A DNA stretch of 64,000 bases from Geobacteraceae bacterium (lineage in GTDB: Bacteria; Desulfobacterota; Desulfuromonadia; Geobacterales; Pseudopelobacteraceae), in contig JADKKR010000005.1 of NCBI GenBank assembly GCA_016720395.1, positions 310,001 to 374,000 of the forward strand. The letters are read 5' to 3'. The notes under the pieces are model-generated. The model did no database searches, had not been told where the DNA came from, and saw nothing but the letters and a program-made list of their open reading frames with translations. Below are positions 62,203-64,000 of this stretch, piece by piece. Position 1 is the first letter of the stretch, and each line of letters begins with the position of its first letter. The translations under genes and the position numbers were made by a program.

Positions 62203-64000
62203 ATGACGATACTCCCCATCGACGACATCCTTCCCGAACTGCTGCACGCCGTCCGCACCAACCCGAACTGTATCCTGCACGCTCCCCCGGGGGCCGGAAA
62301 AACCACCCGCGTCCCGCTGTCCCTGCTGGAAATCATCGCACCCGAAAATGGACGCATCTTCATGCTCGAACCGCGCCGACTGGCGGCGGTCTCGGCCGCC
62401 CGCTGGATGGCTCGCTGTCTGGGGGAGGAGGTGGGGCAGACTGTTGGATACAGCATTCGCTTTGACAGCAGAGTCTCCCCGTCAACCCGTATTGAGGTGG
62501 TCACCGAAGGCATCCTGACCCGTCGTATCCAGTCTGATCCCCTGCTGGAAGGGGTGGCGATGCTGATTTTCGACGAGTTCCACGAGCGGAGCCTGCAGGC
62601 CGACCTCGGCCTGGCCCTGGCATTGGATGTTCAGCGCCAGGTGCGCCCTGACCTGAAGATCCTGGTCATGTCCGCCACCCTGGAAACCGGTCCCCTGGCC
62701 GGATTGCTGGGAGATGCCCCGCTGCTGACCTCGGTTGGCAGGTCCTACCCGGTGGAGGAGATCTTCATCGAAGGGCGCGGCCATGCCCCGCTGCCGCACC
62801 AGATGGCGGCAACGATCATGCGGGCCGTTCATGAGCGAGAAGGGGACATCCTGGCCTTTCTTCCCGGCAGCGGTGAGATCCGCTCCTGTGACGCCCGGCT
62901 GGCGGATGCCGGCTTTGGTGAACGCGGCATCGCCGTGCACCAGCTTTACGGTGACCTGCCGTTTGACCGGCAGCAGGCGGCCATCGTCCCGGGCAAGCAG
63001 CGCCGGGTCATCCTGGCCACCAGTATCGCCGAGACCAGCCTGACCATCGAAGGGGTCAGCATTGTCATCGACAGCGGCCTGTCACGCAGAATGAAGCATG
63101 ACCTGGCCAGCGGCATGAACCGCCTGGTGACAGTCAGAGAATCCAGATCTTCCGCAATCCAGCGTGCCGGACGAGCCGGCCGGCTCGGACCGGGTGTCTG
63201 CTACCGCCTGTTCGGTCGCAATACGTTCCTGGCCCTGACTCCCCATTCTCCCCCCGAGATCCTGGAGGCAGACCTGTCGGGCCTGCTGCTGGAACTGGCG
63301 GCCTGGGGCTGCAGTGAGCCGCAGGCGTTGGCCTGGCTCGACCCGCCCGCTGCCGGTTCAGTGGCAACCGCCCGAACTCTGCTGCTGGACCTGGGGGCAT
63401 TGGATGCTTCAGGAAGGATCATGCCGGCCGGCAGCGCCATGGCCGGGCTGCCGCTGCACCCCCGCCTGGCACGCCTGCTGCTGAAGTCCCGCGATCTGGG
63501 CTGCAGCGGCCTGGGGTGCGACCTGGCGGCGCTGCTTTCCGAGCGGGACATCATCCGCAGCGGACCCGCTGGCGGCGGTTCATACTCCTGCGACATTGCT
63601 GACCGGGTCCGGATCCTGGCCGACTGGCGCGCATCCGGTCGGGCCGCAGCGGGAGTGGATATTGCCGCGCTGAAGGGTGTGGAGCGGGTCGCTGCGCAGC
63701 TGCAAAGAATGCTTGACTCATCCGGTGCAAAGAAGATCATCGGGGATGGTGTCCATGAACTGACCGGCGCGCTGCTGCTGGCCGCCTACCCGGACCGGGT
63801 GGCTCTGCAGCGGGAGGCAGGCTCCGGCCGCTACCTGCTGGCCAACGGCAGCGGCGCACTCTTCCGGGAGGCGAACACCCTCTCGAGCTGTCACCTGCTG
63901 GTGGTTCCGAATCTCTCCGGCGGGGCGGGGCGCGAGGCGGTCATCCACCTGGCGGCGGAGGTCTCGGAGGAGATGCTGCGGGGCTGTCTGGGGGAGCGGA
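62203..64000 (+). CDS. hrpB: ATP-dependent helicase HrpB, partial (C-terminus beyond window)
   Basis: The frame opens at ATG 62203 and stays open to the window edge: 599 codons seen, of about 840 in the family. DEAH-box helicase motifs: PPGAGKTT (Walker A), DEFHER (motif II), MSATLE (motif III) and QRAGRAGR (motif VI). The HrpB-type C-terminal extension begins near residue 390 (LPLHPRLARLLL). It starts three bases after the CDF gene. HrpB function is poorly known; DEAH helicases act on RNA. Confidence 0.92.
   Translation, partial: MTILPIDDILPELLHAVRTNPNCILHAPPGAGKTTRVPLSLLEIIAPENGRIFMLEPRRLAAVSAARWMARCLGEEVGQTVGYSIRFDSRVSPSTRIEVVTEGILTRRIQSDPLLEGVAMLIFDEFHERSLQADLGLALALDVQRQVRPDLKILVMSATLETGPLAGLLGDAPLLTSVGRSYPVEEIFIEGRGHAPLPHQMAATIMRAVHEREGDILAFLPGSGEIRSCDARLADAGFGERGIAVHQLYGDLPFDRQQAAIVPGKQRRVILATSIAETSLTIEGVSIVIDSGLSRRMKHDLASGMNRLVTVRESRSSAIQRAGRAGRLGPGVCYRLFGRNTFLALTPHSPPEILEADLSGLLLELAAWGCSEPQALAWLDPPAAGSVATARTLLLDLGALDASGRIMPAGSAMAGLPLHPRLARLLLKSRDLGCSGLGCDLAALLSERDIIRSGPAGGGSYSCDIADRVRILADWRASGRAAAGVDIAALKGVERVAAQLQRMLDSSGAKKIIGDGVHELTGALLLAAYPDRVALQREAGSGRYLLANGSGALFREANTLSSCHLLVVPNLSGGAGREAVIHLAAEVSEEMLRGCLGER

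Overview
The window reads as chromosome of a Geobacter/Pelobacter-like member of the Desulfuromonadia (Deltaproteobacteria in the older sense). This rests on protein style, on the run thrS-infC-rpmI-rplT-pheS-pheT-ihfA-merR-tRNA-Pro, on a CimA-type citramalate synthase, on a periplasmic c-type haem sensor joined to HD-GYP, and on many small Cys-rich proteins. No species can be fixed from the sequence alone. No CRISPR array, prophage or insertion sequence was seen.

Layout. 1-3673 (minus): C-terminally cut AsmA/DUF748 protein. 3.9-9.2 kb: cimA, a ComEA-like gene, a 51-residue zinc ribbon, then rph-rdgB-rlmD. 9.3-17.1 kb: tRNA-Val, the translation operon thrS-infC(ATA start)-rpmI-rplT-pheS-pheT, ihfA, a MerR-type gene and tRNA-Pro; a long inverted repeat lies between pheS and pheT. 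17.2-19.5 kb: AmrS-like radical SAM protein, RluA-type pseudouridine synthase, tRNA-Ala and tRNA-Leu. 19.5-22.1 kb (minus): a hypothetical gene, a PagL-like lipid A deacylase and a B12/radical SAM protein.

22.3-39.6 kb is the most interesting part. Two co-directional gene runs, behind a consensus sigma-54 site, a near-consensus sigma-70 promoter and an internal sigma-70 promoter, encode a self-contained type II fatty acid/polyketide-like synthase: ACP, malonyltransferase-like AT, ketoreductase, ketosynthase, chain-length-factor-like partner, dehydratase and thioesterase. With it come an LpxL-type acyltransferase, a polysaccharide deacetylase, a glycosyltransferase, a LolA-like carrier, an Fe-S flavoprotein, five B12-type radical SAM enzymes and one SPASM-like radical SAM enzyme; a sixth B12-type enzyme sits divergently. 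There is no enoyl reductase and no ammonia lyase. The set resembles aryl polyene loci and the proposed ladderane loci, but matches neither as I know them. A membrane-anchored, radically modified acyl or polyene lipid is the best inference.

39.6-43.8 kb: a small Cys-rich protein, then dTDP-rhamnose genes (rfbB, rfbD), a stand-alone phosphomannose isomerase cupin, a lipoprotein and manC. 43.8-48.2 kb: a PAS histidine kinase, bioF-bioH-bioC, and a convergent ArsR-type regulator. 48.2-52.3 kb (minus): an OppD/OppF-like ATPase pair without permeases and a haem-sensor HD-GYP protein. 52.7-61.3 kb: a SpoIID-like protein, queA-tgt-yajC-secD-secF, a TPR protein and recJ. 61.3-64.0 kb: a cation diffusion facilitator and hrpB, cut by the window end.
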